64,000 nucleotides of DNA from Pacificimonas aurantium. GTDB taxonomy: Bacteria; Pseudomonadota; Alphaproteobacteria; Sphingomonadales; Sphingomonadaceae. The notes below the pieces were generated by a model. The model was not told the origin of the DNA. It worked only from the letters and a program-made list of their open reading frames with translations, and searched no databases. Positions within the stretch are counted from its first letter, which is position 1. Each line of letters opens with the position of its first letter. Made by a program: the position numbers and the translations under genes. Shown here in pieces: positions 38,584-48,063 of the stretch. The stretch is from contig NZ_JAGSGB010000002.1 of assembly GCF_020092905.1 (NCBI RefSeq), forward strand, positions 806,001 to 870,000, in the 5' to 3' direction.

Positions 38584-39462
38584 ACCGGTTTCGTCCATCA
38601 GGGCGTCTACCATCGCCTTCACCTTGGGCTGGCGCCAGCTTTGCGGCGGTGCGACCAGCCAGAAAGCCTCATCGCACGGGGTCGGCTCGAACAGCGCCGC
38701 GACTCGCCCGGCAGCGAGGTCACCCGATACGAGGGTGCGCGGCACTCTCGCTGCGCCGTAACCGGCGGCCGCCGCATCGATGGCGAGCCCCCAGTCCGCA
38801 ACACTGAGGCCGCCGTCGAGATCGGCATGAGAGGCGCCCGCCGCATCGAACCATTCCTGCCAGCTATGGCCTGGATAATGAATGAGCGGGGCCTCTCCGA
38901 GATCGGCAGGCCGCCCATAACTGTCCCGCTGGTCCGCGGCGACCACGAGAACAAGCTCCTCGGCGGCGATACGCTTGCCGGAAAGTTCTTCCTCGGCCGG
39001 CATCGCGCCCCAGATGATCGCGAGGTCCATGTTCGTACTGGAAAAATCCCGCGCCGCCCCGCTTCCGGTCTCGTCGGTGGGAACGAGAATGAAGCGATCC
39101 TCCGCAGACGCCCCGAGCCGGGCGAGGCGCGGCGCCAGCCATTTCGCGATCACCGCACGCGGAGCGCCGATGGTCAGGACCTTGTCCGCCTGCCCCGCCT
39201 GCATCGCATCAACCGCGCTTTCGATCTGCGTAAACCCTTCGCGCAGCGCCGGGAGCGCACGTTCGGCTTCGGGCGTGAGCTCGAGATTTCGGGTCAGGCG
39301 CCGGAACAGCACGACGCCAAGCGTCTCTTCCAGCGTGCGGATCTGCTGACCGACCGCAGCGGGCGTGACGTGGAGCTCGTCCGCCGCCTTCGTAAAGCTG
39401 AGGTGGCGGGCGGCCGCATCGAAGACGCGCAGCGCATTGAGGGGAAGAAGCGTACGTTTCAC
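38575..39462 (-). CDS. LysR-family transcriptional regulator (GcvA-like)
   Basis: 295 residues from the GTG at 39462. The N-terminal winged helix-turn-helix LNALRVFDAAARHLSFTKAA, ELHVTPAAVGQQIRTLEE is followed by a periplasmic-binding-protein-like effector domain. LPLNALRVFDAAARHLSFT is typical of the GcvA/AmpR subgroup. The effector is unknown. No divergent target gene is adjacent (the upstream neighbour is on the same strand), so it may be autoregulated or control distant genes. Confidence 0.9.
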   Translation of the reverse strand: MKRTLLPLNALRVFDAAARHLSFTKAADELHVTPAAVGQQIRTLEETLGVVLFRRLTRNLELTPEAERALPALREGFTQIESAVDAMQAGQADKVLTIGAPRAVIAKWLAPRLARLGASAEDRFILVPTDETGSGAARDFSSTNMDLAIIWGAMPAEEELSGKRIAAEELVLVVAADQRDSYGRPADLGEAPLIHYPGHSWQEWFDAAGASHADLDGGLSVADWGLAIDAAAAGYGAARVPRTLVSGDLAAGRVAALFEPTPCDEAFWLVAPPQSWRQPKVKAMVDALMDETGKS

Positions 39463-39549
39463 CGGCCGCGAACTAATCCGCCAGCGCGCGGGCGACAATG
39501 TCTCAGTTTGCCGCCATTCGGGATAGAGACGGAAGCTGGCGGCGCGCGG

Positions 39550-41499
39550 CTAGTATCCGAACCGGAACGCCTGAACCATGGCACTGCATCCGATGGTGCC
39601 GCCCTCGCGGTAAATCTTGTTGTAGCGCATACGGGCAGAAATCTTTTCGACCGGATCGCTGAACAGGAGCGGCGGAAAGGAGTAGACCGTCCGGACATTT
39701 ACCGGAATCCCCTCCGACGTGATGTCGTAGCTGGTCAGCGAACTTCCCGCGAAGCCGCGCCGCGCCATGTCCGAGGGAAAGTCCGAGGAATTCGCATTTG
39801 TCCGCTCGATCAGCGGATCGGCGTCAAGCAGCGAGCACTGCGTGGGGCTCAACCCGGTGGAGTCGAGGTAGGCTTGTGCAAGCTCCGCCTGATCTTCCTC
39901 GAGTGCGAGCGACGAAAGCCGGAGTTTCGCGAAACTCACGGGCAGCGACTCGGCAGGGAGCCCTTCCTCGAGAAGCAGGCGATATGTCTCGCTGGCCGCG
40001 CTTTCGTTGTCTTCATGCTCGAACCGTCTGGCCTTGAGAAGGTACAACGCACTGCGCGCTAACCTGCCCAGTTCCGTCTCGGACGACATCGCCGTCTGGA
40101 GCCGGCGATTAAGCTCCCGGCTTCTGGGTTCGTCATAGGGACTTGCGAAATAGCTCCAGACCAGGGCTTGGCCCGGCGGCTCTAAGGCGGTGATAGCCGG
40201 AGTGGCCATCAATGCCTCCAGGATGTCGTCCTTGCCGGTCGGAATCTTAGACTGGAGCACACGCACCAAATACGGGATGCCCGCATCGGAAACGTCATCG
40301 AGGCTTCCCGCCAACTCGTTCAAAGACGACAGAGCCGCGCGGGCGTCAACGATAGTGGGCTCTTCCGCCGACAAAACCGCGCCGGGCAGCAATTCGGCCA
40401 CGGCAGGCGCGAAATAGTCGAGCGGCGACAACTTCTCCGCTTCGGTCACGCATCGCACTTCCACCTTGTGCGATGCCCGCCAGAAGGGATTCACCTCCGA
40501 GATTCTGGCAGGATCCCAGAGAGTCTCCACGAGCGAGGTCAGAAAGACTTCTTCGATTTCGCCGGGGCGGCTCGAATAGATGGGAGAAATCGCGGCCACG
40601 CTCCCGTCCTCACCGATCGCGAACTCCACCACCATCATGTCATCGGGACGAATGTTCGTGACGGGGGCGCAGTCGGGCAATGCGACGTCGAACGGGAGGG
40701 GAGGCACCGAATCCTCCTCCGTCGCCGATCCGGCATATTGCATCAGTTCGAGGCCGCGACTGCGTCGCCCGGCAAGCAGATTGGCAAGGCTCGCCTCGCC
40801 CCGGACCACCGAATCCTGCAGCGAGATCCGCCGCCCAGAACTTCCAACGATGCGAATTGCTTCTTCATAGGCGTCGACGGCCTCATCCATGCGGCCTGCG
40901 TTCAGAAGCGCGCGTCCGCGCAGAAGATGCAGGTTGGCGGCATTATGCTCCCGCACCTCGTCGCTCATACCGTCTATCGATGGCAACGCCTTTAGGGCTC
41001 GGTCGAGAATAGCCAGCGCCCGGTCGGAATCGCGAAACATCAGCGTCCTGGCGAGACCGAGACTCGCCCGTCCGACCGGAGAAGCATCCGGCATGGAGGC
41101 GGCGCGCCGATAAAGGTCGACCGCTTCCGAGAGGAGGCCGCGCGACTCGTAATGCGCGGCGAGACGGCGGGCCGTGAAAAGCGCGTCGAGACTTGTGTCC
41201 CCAAAGTCGCGAAAGAGCTGATCGGCCTGCTCCAGCCGGGAAAATGCCTCGTCCTCGCGATCCAAAGACAGCAGCGCATCGCCAAGGCGGCTGAGAACGG
41301 TCGCGCCTACCGGTCCATTTCTCTGTTGCGGCGCTAGTTCGCCAAGAACGGCGGTGAAGCCGCTCGCCGCCTGCCCCCAATCCTCGGCCTCATATGCGCT
41401 TTGCGCCTGATCATAGCGGTCCTGCAGCGACTGGGCGCGAACCTGGCCCGCCCCGACCGCCACACACAAACCCAGTGCGAACGCCCCAATCCGCTTCAT
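39550..41499 (-). CDS. large exported TPR protein with two TonB_C-like units
   Basis: 649 residues from the ATG at 41499 after GAGGGGCC. A signal peptide (KRIGAFALGLCVAVGAGQVRA) is followed by TPR-like helical pairs (about residues 25-235: YEAEDWGQAASGF, AVDLYRRAASM, LLRGRALLNAGRMDEAVDAY). Two segments resemble TonB C-terminal folds: VVEFAIGEDGSVAAISPIYS near 295 and a terminal SYDITSEGIPVNVRTVYSFP near 600. The pattern suggests a periplasmic protein-interaction scaffold, perhaps peptidoglycan- or TonB-linked. I recognise no named family. It is divergent from queC with only 49 bases between. Confidence 0.6.
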   Translation of the reverse strand: MKRIGAFALGLCVAVGAGQVRAQSLQDRYDQAQSAYEAEDWGQAASGFTAVLGELAPQQRNGPVGATVLSRLGDALLSLDREDEAFSRLEQADQLFRDFGDTSLDALFTARRLAAHYESRGLLSEAVDLYRRAASMPDASPVGRASLGLARTLMFRDSDRALAILDRALKALPSIDGMSDEVREHNAANLHLLRGRALLNAGRMDEAVDAYEEAIRIVGSSGRRISLQDSVVRGEASLANLLAGRRSRGLELMQYAGSATEEDSVPPLPFDVALPDCAPVTNIRPDDMMVVEFAIGEDGSVAAISPIYSSRPGEIEEVFLTSLVETLWDPARISEVNPFWRASHKVEVRCVTEAEKLSPLDYFAPAVAELLPGAVLSAEEPTIVDARAALSSLNELAGSLDDVSDAGIPYLVRVLQSKIPTGKDDILEALMATPAITALEPPGQALVWSYFASPYDEPRSRELNRRLQTAMSSETELGRLARSALYLLKARRFEHEDNESAASETYRLLLEEGLPAESLPVSFAKLRLSSLALEEDQAELAQAYLDSTGLSPTQCSLLDADPLIERTNANSSDFPSDMARRGFAGSSLTSYDITSEGIPVNVRTVYSFPPLLFSDPVEKISARMRYNKIYREGGTIGCSAMVQAFRFGY

Positions 41500-41548
41500 C
41501 GGCCCCTCCATCTTGCCCTCGTGACGATGAAAGGCCAGTTCATGGGGA

Positions 41549-42238
41549 ATGACAAGACAGGCTGTCGTACTTCTTTCAGGCGGGCTCGATTCCACGACCT
41601 GCGCGGCGCAGGCGCGCGCGGACGGGTTCGAACTGCTTGCGCTGACCATCGACTACAACCAGCGGCACCGGGTGGAGCTGGACGCCGCCGCTCGCGCCGC
41701 GGAGAGGTTCGAAGCGCGGCGTCACGTCGTCCTGCCGCTCGACCTGTCGGCATTTGGCGGTTCGGCGCTGACCTCGGACATGGAAGTGCCGAAGGGCGAA
41801 GGCGAGGTCGACGACAGCCAGATCCCCTCCACCTATGTCCCCGCACGCAACACGGTCTTCCTGTCGGTAGCGCTGGCCTTCGCCGAGGCTTCGCGCGCGC
41901 GCGACATCTATATTGGCGTGAACGCTCTCGACTATTCGGGTTACCCCGACTGCCGGCCGGCGTTCATCAAGGCCTTCGAGGATCTGGCGGCGCAGGCGAC
42001 GAAGGCCGGCACCGAGGGGGACCGGTTCCAGGTGCACACGCCGCTGATCGATCTCGACAAGGCGGGGATCGCGACCCTGGCGCGCCAGCTGGGTGTCGAT
42101 GCCGGCGAAACCTGGACCTGTTACGATCCGGTCGAGAAAGGCGGACAGGTTCTTCACTGCGGCCGGTGCGATGCCTGCCGCCTGCGCCACAAGGGGTTTG
42201 TCGAGGCCGGCCTGCCGGACCCAACGGCCTACGCATGA
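41549..42238 (+). CDS. queC: 7-cyano-7-deazaguanine (preQ0) synthase
   Basis: 229 residues. The PP-loop VVLLSGGLDSTTCAAQA binds ATP; YNQRHRVELDAA and VPARNTVFLSVALAFAEA are QueC motifs. The zinc site is the C-terminal four-Cys set (TWTCYDP ... HCGRCDACRLR). It converts CDG to preQ0 for queuosine tRNA modification. Its TGA overlaps the queE ATG (GCATGA), so the pair is coupled. A queD gene is not visible in the window. Confidence 0.97.
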   Translation: MTRQAVVLLSGGLDSTTCAAQARADGFELLALTIDYNQRHRVELDAAARAAERFEARRHVVLPLDLSAFGGSALTSDMEVPKGEGEVDDSQIPSTYVPARNTVFLSVALAFAEASRARDIYIGVNALDYSGYPDCRPAFIKAFEDLAAQATKAGTEGDRFQVHTPLIDLDKAGIATLARQLGVDAGETWTCYDPVEKGGQVLHCGRCDACRLRHKGFVEAGLPDPTAYA

Positions 42239-42864
42239 GCTACGCGGTCAAGGAGTTGTTCCTGACCCTGCAGGGCGAAGGAGCTCAGGCGGGACGGCGC
42301 GCGGTGTTCCTGCGTTTCTCCGGGTGCAATTTATGGTCGGGCCGGGAGCGCGACCGGGCTAGTGCCGTCTGCACCTTCTGCGACACGGATTTCGTCGGTA
42401 CCGACGGGGAGCGCGGGGGACGCTACGAGACCGAGGAACTGGCCGGATTGGTCGAGGAGGTCTGGGGCCTGGCGCAACCGGCGCGGCTGGTCGTATGTAC
42501 CGGCGGCGAACCCCTGTTGCAGCTTGATCGCCAGCTTATCGACGCGCTTCACCGCCGCGGCTTCGAGATCGCCATAGAGTCGAACGGGACGATCGCCGCA
42601 CCGGATGGCGTTGACTGGATTTGCATCAGTCCGAAAGCTGCGCAGCCGCTGGTTCAGACCCGGGGCCAGGAACTCAAGCTGGTCTATCCGCAGGCGGAAA
42701 ACGACCCGGCCGACTTCGAGCATCTGGACTTCGAGCATTTCTACCTGCAGCCGATGGACGGCCCGTCCCAGGCCGAGAACATCGCCGCAGCAACGCGCTA
42801 CTGCCTGGACCATCCCGGCTGGCGGCTGAGCCTGCAGACCCACAAGCTGATTGGCATCCCATAA
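42235..42864 (+). CDS. queE: 7-carboxy-7-deazaguanine synthase (radical SAM)
   Basis: 209 residues. The cluster motif is the enlarged C-x14-C-x2-C form typical of this QueE type: FSGCNLWSG ... VCTFCDTDFVG. It is followed by VVCTGGEPLLQLD (SAM GGE motif) and a C-terminal TxK region (LQTHKLIGIP). It converts carboxy-tetrahydropterin to CDG using a [4Fe-4S] cluster and SAM. Starts inside the queC stop. Confidence 0.96.
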   Translation: MSYAVKELFLTLQGEGAQAGRRAVFLRFSGCNLWSGRERDRASAVCTFCDTDFVGTDGERGGRYETEELAGLVEEVWGLAQPARLVVCTGGEPLLQLDRQLIDALHRRGFEIAIESNGTIAAPDGVDWICISPKAAQPLVQTRGQELKLVYPQAENDPADFEHLDFEHFYLQPMDGPSQAENIAAATRYCLDHPGWRLSLQTHKLIGIP

Positions 42865-42908
42865 GGTTTTGCTGCGTGAGAGCCAGTTTGACCACGTCCG
42901 GAAGACAG

Positions 42909-42923
42909 TTAAACTCGGCTTAA
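42909..42923. promoter_or_regulatory. CtrA box (TTAA-N7-TTAA) before the diguanylate cyclase gene
   Basis: TTAAACTCGGCTTAA is a complete CtrA recognition sequence with the exact seven-base spacer, ending 24 bases before the GTG start of the GGDEF gene. CtrA is the output regulator of CckA, whose gene is in this window. Confidence 0.65.
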
Positions 42924-42947
42924 CTCTTTGGGGGAGGTGTTGCCGCT

Positions 42948-44165
42948 GTGTTTCGCGCCATCGCGTCGATCGCGAAACGACTTGGCAGCGGCCTGTTCCC
43001 TGCCCCGCCCGTGGAAATCCTGCCCGAACTGAGACGCCTGCAGTTCGAAAGGCTGCGCGGCCAGATCCCGCTGCTTCACGGTGTCGGTACCTTCAGTATG
43101 GTCCTGATACTCTGGCTTGCGATCCATGACGGCGCGCCGGCCTGGGTTATCGCCCTGCTTTCCTTTCTTCCCCTGTTCAGCATCTACCGCATCTTCTCGT
43201 GGCAGCGACGCACGAAGGACGAGATTCCGGACGAGGGCCTCGACGTCTTCCTGCAAAGGGCCATGGTCGGCGGGCTGGGCGCGATAGGCCTTGCAAGCCT
43301 CGTTGCCATGTCCTGCTATCTGCTCGATGTTTCTTCGGAACCGGTCGTCATTCCGCTGTCGCTGTTCTTCGGGTCGTTCTGCATCGCGTTCAGCTTCGCG
43401 CCCTTGCAGAAAGCCGCAGTCCTCGCGCTTCTCATTTCGATCGTTCCCAGCGCGGTCGTCCTGCTTGCCTCCGACGACGTTCTCGCCCGCATGGTCGCGG
43501 TCAGCGGGTTATCGGTCGCGCTCCTCCTCATTCGCTTCATCCGCGAGCATTTCCGCCAGATCGTCGGCAGCCTGCTGCTCGAGCGCCAGGTGCGCGAGCA
43601 GTCGGTAACGGACCCTCTTACCGGGCTTCTCAACAGGCGGGGCTTCGATGAGGCGCTCAACCTTGCCATCATGGAAGCGATGGCGTGCGGATCGCAGGTC
43701 GTTATCGCCATCGCCGATCTCGACGATTTCAAGGGCGTCAACGACGAACTCGGTCATGCGGCCGGCGACGTCTATCTGCGCACGGTGGCGGAGCGGCTGC
43801 GCTCTGCTGCCGGACCGCGCTCCCGGGCCGCGAGGATCGGAGGCGACGAATTCGCGCTGATCTATCCGGTGGCGGGGAAGCGAACCCTGACCGAGCTGGC
43901 GGCTGGGCTGCTGCCGCAGGTCGCGCGCCGAATGACCCTTGCCGGGACCGAACTCGAGGTTTCGATCAGCCTGGGATTGGCGGCGTCGGCCCCCGCCGAT
44001 ACGCCCGACACGCTTTTGAAGCATGCTGACGACGCGCTCTACCGCGCGAAGAATGCGGGGAAGAACCAAGCCATGCAGCACGGCCAGGACGAACCTCTCT
44101 TCATCCTTGAAGACGGCGGCGCCCGGGGCGGGAGCGGCCGCAGTTCCCTTCGGGCCAGCGGCTAG
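42948..44165 (+). CDS. membrane diguanylate cyclase (GGDEF)
   Basis: 405 residues starting at GTG. About six membrane helices fill residues 45-210, then a short coiled linker ([20 protein letters not shown]) and a GGDEF domain with intact RIGGDEF near residue 298. The I-site RxxD is absent (GPRS at the aligned position), so product inhibition is not expected. It makes c-di-GMP at the inner membrane. It lies between queE and queF, with a CtrA box just upstream, suggesting cell-cycle control through CckA-ChpT-CtrA. Its 3' end overlaps queF convergently by 4 bases. Confidence 0.92.
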   Translation: MFRAIASIAKRLGSGLFPAPPVEILPELRRLQFERLRGQIPLLHGVGTFSMVLILWLAIHDGAPAWVIALLSFLPLFSIYRIFSWQRRTKDEIPDEGLDVFLQRAMVGGLGAIGLASLVAMSCYLLDVSSEPVVIPLSLFFGSFCIAFSFAPLQKAAVLALLISIVPSAVVLLASDDVLARMVAVSGLSVALLLIRFIREHFRQIVGSLLLERQVREQSVTDPLTGLLNRRGFDEALNLAIMEAMACGSQVVIAIADLDDFKGVNDELGHAAGDVYLRTVAERLRSAAGPRSRAARIGGDEFALIYPVAGKRTLTELAAGLLPQVARRMTLAGTELEVSISLGLAASAPADTPDTLLKHADDALYRAKNAGKNQAMQHGQDEPLFILEDGGARGGSGRSSLRASG

Positions 44166-44608
44166 CCCCGTCCCCGATAGGAAGGCACGCCCTGGTCCGG
44201 CACCCAGACGCCGCCCGGCGGCGCACCGGTCTGCCAGAATACATCGATGGGAATGCCCCCGCGCGGATACCAGTAGCCGCCGATGCGCAGCCATTCCGGC
44301 TTCATTTCGTCGACGAGCCGGCGTCCGATGCCAACCGTGCAGTCCTCGTGAAAGGCAGCATGATTGCGGAAACTTCCCAGAAACAGCTTGAGCGACTTGG
44401 ATTCCACGATGGTTTCCTGCGGTACATAGTCGATCATCAGCTGGGCGAAGTCGGGCTGGCCCGTTACCGGACAAAGAGAGGTAAACTCAGGCGCCGTGAA
44501 GCGGACCAGAAAGCGCTCGTCCGGGCGCGGATTGGGCACATAGTCGAGAACGGCGTCTTCCGGCGATGCCGGCAGCGACGAGTCTTTGCCAAGAAATTTC
44601 GGTTCCAT
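44162..44608 (-). CDS. queF: NADPH-dependent preQ0 reductase
   Basis: About 148 residues from the ATG at 44608 (44617 is an alternative). Short-type QueF with active-site Cys46 and Asp53 in [15 protein letters not shown], the QueF motif [15 protein letters not shown], and [11 protein letters not shown]. It reduces preQ0 to preQ1. Together with queC and queE on the other side of the GGDEF gene it covers most of the preQ1 pathway, but on the opposite strand. Confidence 0.95.
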   Translation of the reverse strand: MEPKFLGKDSSLPASPEDAVLDYVPNPRPDERFLVRFTAPEFTSLCPVTGQPDFAQLMIDYVPQETIVESKSLKLFLGSFRNHAAFHEDCTVGIGRRLVDEMKPEWLRIGGYWYPRGGIPIDVFWQTGAPPGGVWVPDQGVPSYRGRG

Positions 44609-44708
44609 CGCCCGCATCTAGCGCGGGCAGCAGGTCGGACGCTAGCCTTCGCCCGGCGGCGTCGCTAAGGGAACCGGCCCAGACAATGAAGCGGAGGTAG
44701 GACGACCC

Positions 44709-45542
44709 ATGGACTCGCTGGTTTCGACCGAGTGGCTGGCAGGCGAACTCGACAAGAGCGATCTCCGCATCGTCGATGCGACCTATTTCCTGGACAAGAA
44801 CGCCCGAGCCAAATTCGACGAAGAGCATATCCCCGGCGCGGTCTTCATGGACCTTGCCGAGCTTGCCGACCAGGACAGCGATCTTCCGGGCATGCTGCCC
44901 TCCGCGGAGAAGTTCGCGAGCCGCATGCAGGCGCTCGGTCTCGGCGATGGCAGCCGCATCGTCGTCTATGATGACAGCCCCCTGAAGACGGCCGCGCGCG
45001 CCTGGTGGATGCTGAAGACCTTCGGAGCTCATGAAGTCGCCGTTCTCGACGGCGGGCTGTCGAAGTGGAAGTCGGAGAACCGGCCGGTCGAGAGCGGCAA
45101 GGCCAGCGTGCGCCATCGGCACTTCACCGTCTGGAAGGACGAAAGCGGCGTCCGGACGCTTTCCGACATGAAGGAAAACCAGAAGACCGGCGCCGAACAG
45201 GTCGTGGACGCGCGCCCCGCGGCCCGCTTCACCGGCGAGGAAGACGATCCCCGCGAGGGCGTGGCTGCCGGCCATATCCGCGGCGCGAAGAACGTTCCGC
45301 ATTCGCAGCTGTTCAACGATGACGGCACCTACAAGTCGAAGGCCGAGCTGAAGCAAATCTTCAGCGATGCCGGCATCGATACCGAACTGCCGGTCGTGAC
45401 CATGTGCGGCAGCGGGATTACGGCCGCAGTTCTGTCCTTCGCCCTGCACCTTATCGGGGCCGAGCGTACCGCGCTGTACGACGGCAGCTGGACCGAATGG
45501 GGCGGGCAGTCGGACACCAACAAGGTGACGGGAGCCGCGTGA
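44709..45542 (+). CDS. sseA: 3-mercaptopyruvate sulfurtransferase
   Basis: 277 residues, two rhodanese domains. The first is the inactive-type domain (YDDSPLKTAARAWWMLKTFG); the second holds catalytic Cys233 in TMCGSGITAAV. The CGSG-[IV]-T loop marks mercaptopyruvate rather than thiosulfate sulfurtransferases. It transfers sulfur from 3-mercaptopyruvate to thiols or cyanide in the cytoplasm. GGAGGT precedes the ATG, and its stop overlaps the GTG start of metC, a sulfur amino-acid gene, consistent with a sulfur-metabolism operon. Confidence 0.95.
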   Translation: MDSLVSTEWLAGELDKSDLRIVDATYFLDKNARAKFDEEHIPGAVFMDLAELADQDSDLPGMLPSAEKFASRMQALGLGDGSRIVVYDDSPLKTAARAWWMLKTFGAHEVAVLDGGLSKWKSENRPVESGKASVRHRHFTVWKDESGVRTLSDMKENQKTGAEQVVDARPAARFTGEEDDPREGVAAGHIRGAKNVPHSQLFNDDGTYKSKAELKQIFSDAGIDTELPVVTMCGSGITAAVLSFALHLIGAERTALYDGSWTEWGGQSDTNKVTGAA

Positions 45543-46747
45543 GCGGAGATAGGCCGACGCCAGGGCTGAAGCCGGCGACGCGCCTGGCGCGCGCCGGGCG
45601 GGCCCGGCGTTTCACCCAGGGCGTCGTCAACCCGCCCGTCTACCACGCCTCTACCTGCACGTTCGAAACGCTTGCGGAATTCGATGCTCGCCGGGCCGAC
45701 CCGGATTCGGGCCTGTTCTACGGACGGCGCGGGACGCCGACACTGTGGGCCCTGGAAGAGGCGCTTACGAGCCTGCAGGAACAGGCCGAGGGGACGAGAC
45801 TATTCCCCTCCGGAGTCGCCGCGATCGCGGGCGCCTTCCTTTCCGTCGTCAGGCCGGGCGATCACGTCCTTCTAGCCGACAGCGTCTACGAACCCACCCG
45901 GGCCATGGCGAAAGGGCTCCTGGAGCGGCTTGGAGCCGAACCGGAATATTACGACCCGCGCATCGGCGGCGATGTTGCGGCGCTGTTCCGAAAAAACACC
46001 CGTGCGGTCTATATGGAAAGCCCGGGCTCGCTGACTTTCGAGGTGCAGGATGTGCCCGCCATCTGCGCCGCCGCGCAGGACGCGGGCATCACGACCATCG
46101 CCGACAATACCTGGGCTAGCCCGCTGCTGTTTCCGGCGCTCGATCGCGGCGTCGATATCGAGATTCAGTCGCTCACCAAGTTCGTCGTCGGCCATTCCGA
46201 CGTCCTGATGGGCAGTCTGACAGCGCGGAAAAGTCACTGGCCTCGCGTAAAGGCGATGGCGCTTCGCCTCGGTCAGACCGTCGGCCCCGACGATGCCTAT
46301 CTGACCCTGCGCGGTCTGAGGACGCTCGATTCCAGGCTGAAACGTCATGGAGAGAGCGCGCTCCACATCGCCCGCGAACTCGCCCGCCATTCCGCAGTCG
46401 CGCGGGTGCTGTGCCCTGGGCTCGACGGCGACCCGGGGCATGAGCTGTGGCAACGCGACTTCGCGGGCTATTCGAGCCTCTTCTCCATCGAACTGGCCGG
46501 CGGATCGAGGTCGGATCTCGCCGCCATGGTGGACCGGCTGGAGCTGTTTTCCATGGGCTTCTCGTTCGGCGGATATGAGAGCCTGGTCCTGCCTGTGGAT
46601 CCGGGCGAACTGAGGACGGCGACCGAATTTCGCGCCGCCGGGCCGATCCTACGCATTCATATCGGCATGGAAGATCCCGGGGACCTTCTGGAGGACCTTA
46701 TAGCGGGCCTCGACCGCTTCGCCCGGCAAGCGGGCCTGGCCACATGA
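45539..46747 (+). CDS. metC: cystathionine beta-lyase (PLP)
   Basis: 402 residues from the GTG overlapping the sseA stop (GTGA). It has the Cys/Met-metabolism PLP fold: NPPVYHASTCTFET, FYGRRGTPTLWALEEAL, FPSGVAAIAGAFL, and the PLP lysine in SLTKFVVGHSDVLMGS. It splits cystathionine to homocysteine, pyruvate and ammonia, or acts on cystine or related thioethers. Pairing with sseA suggests use of pyruvate/thiol products. Its stop overlaps the mscS start by 4 bases. Confidence 0.93.
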   Translation: MSGDRPTPGLKPATRLARAGRARRFTQGVVNPPVYHASTCTFETLAEFDARRADPDSGLFYGRRGTPTLWALEEALTSLQEQAEGTRLFPSGVAAIAGAFLSVVRPGDHVLLADSVYEPTRAMAKGLLERLGAEPEYYDPRIGGDVAALFRKNTRAVYMESPGSLTFEVQDVPAICAAAQDAGITTIADNTWASPLLFPALDRGVDIEIQSLTKFVVGHSDVLMGSLTARKSHWPRVKAMALRLGQTVGPDDAYLTLRGLRTLDSRLKRHGESALHIARELARHSAVARVLCPGLDGDPGHELWQRDFAGYSSLFSIELAGGSRSDLAAMVDRLELFSMGFSFGGYESLVLPVDPGELRTATEFRAAGPILRIHIGMEDPGDLLEDLIAGLDRFARQAGLAT

Positions 46748-48063
46748 CGGAGCTGTTCGGCGACTGGCAGCAGGTCGCCGTTCGGCTGGGCGTTCCCGTG
46801 GACACGGTGGTCCAGCAGGACACGCTGATCTTCGCGGCCATTGCGATTTTCGTGGCCTGGGTCGCCGGGTGGGCCGTCCAGCGCTATGTCGGCCCGCGCC
46901 TACGCGCGTTTCTAAATCAGCGCGACGCGACGGCATTTCACCACATCGCGACCCACGCCCCGCGCCTTCTGGGTGTCGGTACGGTCGTCACGATCCTCGT
47001 GGCGGCAAAGGCCGTGCAGGCGTTCGGCTTTTACGGCGCGGTCCTGATCGCAATCGCCCTAGGGCTGGCGGTCGGCCGTCTTGCCTACGTGATTTCGCGG
47101 CTGCTGCGGATCAACACGATCCTTGCCCTCTTGTTCGGCCTGCTGGCCGGTCTCGCCTCGATCGCCTCCTCACTGGGCGGGCTGGAGCCGCTGATTACCG
47201 CACTGGACGACGCCGCGCTGCGCATCGGGACACGGCGCGTCTCGATCCTCGACGTGCTGAACGCGGTCGTCGTCGTCGTGGTGCTCTATACGCTCTCGCG
47301 GTTCGCGGCGCAGCTTCTCAGCCGGCAGATCGGCTCGTCATCCCGCCTGGACCTGTCGCAGCGCGTTCTGTTCCAGAAGATCAGCGGCATTGCGGTTGTC
47401 GCCGTCGCGTTCTTCCTGGGCATCGAGCTTCTCGGCATAGATCTGACCGCACTCGCGGTCTTCTCCGGTGCCTTCGGTCTCGCCATCGGCTTCGGCATGC
47501 AGAAGACGTTCGGCAATCTTCTGTCCGGCCTGATCCTGTTGGTCGACCGGTCGATCAAGCCCGGCGACGTCATCGTCGTCGACGACACCTTCGGCTGGGT
47601 CAACAAGATCGGCGTCCGCGCCGTTTCCATCATCACCCGCGACGGCATCGAATATCTGATTCCGAACGAAATCCTGATGACTGAGCAGGTGGAGAACTGG
47701 AGCTATTCCAGCCGCAATGTCCGCATCCACGTGCCCGTCGGCGTGTCTTATAATTGCGACATCCACAAGGCACAGGAGCTGATGCTTCAGGCGGCGAAGG
47801 AAACCAAGCGCGTGCTTGCGGACCCGCCGCCGAATGTATGGCTGAAAGGCTATGGCGACAGTTCCGTCGACCACGACATTCTCTGCTGGATCAACGACGC
47901 CGAGGAAGGGGTCGGCAACGTCCGCTCGGCGATCCTCAACCGGCTTTGGGACTTGTTCAAGGAACATGGGATCGAGATTCCCTTCCCGCAGCGCGACGTT
48001 CATCTGAAAACCGTCCCGGGGGCCCTGTTCGATGCGGAGGGAGGCAGGAAGGATATTTCCTGA
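46744..48063 (+). CDS. MscS-family mechanosensitive channel
   Basis: 439 residues with about five membrane helices. The pore-lining helix is Gly/Ala-rich (FSGAFGLAIGFGMQKTFGNLL) and is followed by the beta domain (RSIKPGDVIVV, FGWVNKIGVRAVSIITRDG, YLIPNEILMTEQVENWS). The C-terminal cytoplasmic cage domain ends IPFPQRDVHLK. It releases solutes on hypo-osmotic shock. It is larger than E. coli MscS (286 residues) because of extra N-terminal helices. Translationally coupled to metC. Confidence 0.93.
   Translation: MTELFGDWQQVAVRLGVPVDTVVQQDTLIFAAIAIFVAWVAGWAVQRYVGPRLRAFLNQRDATAFHHIATHAPRLLGVGTVVTILVAAKAVQAFGFYGAVLIAIALGLAVGRLAYVISRLLRINTILALLFGLLAGLASIASSLGGLEPLITALDDAALRIGTRRVSILDVLNAVVVVVVLYTLSRFAAQLLSRQIGSSSRLDLSQRVLFQKISGIAVVAVAFFLGIELLGIDLTALAVFSGAFGLAIGFGMQKTFGNLLSGLILLVDRSIKPGDVIVVDDTFGWVNKIGVRAVSIITRDGIEYLIPNEILMTEQVENWSYSSRNVRIHVPVGVSYNCDIHKAQELMLQAAKETKRVLADPPPNVWLKGYGDSSVDHDILCWINDAEEGVGNVRSAILNRLWDLFKEHGIEIPFPQRDVHLKTVPGALFDAEGGRKDIS

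Noticed and set aside
41500-41548. preQ1 riboswitch before queC
   Set aside because: The gap is only 49 bases and shows no preQ1 pseudoknot signature.
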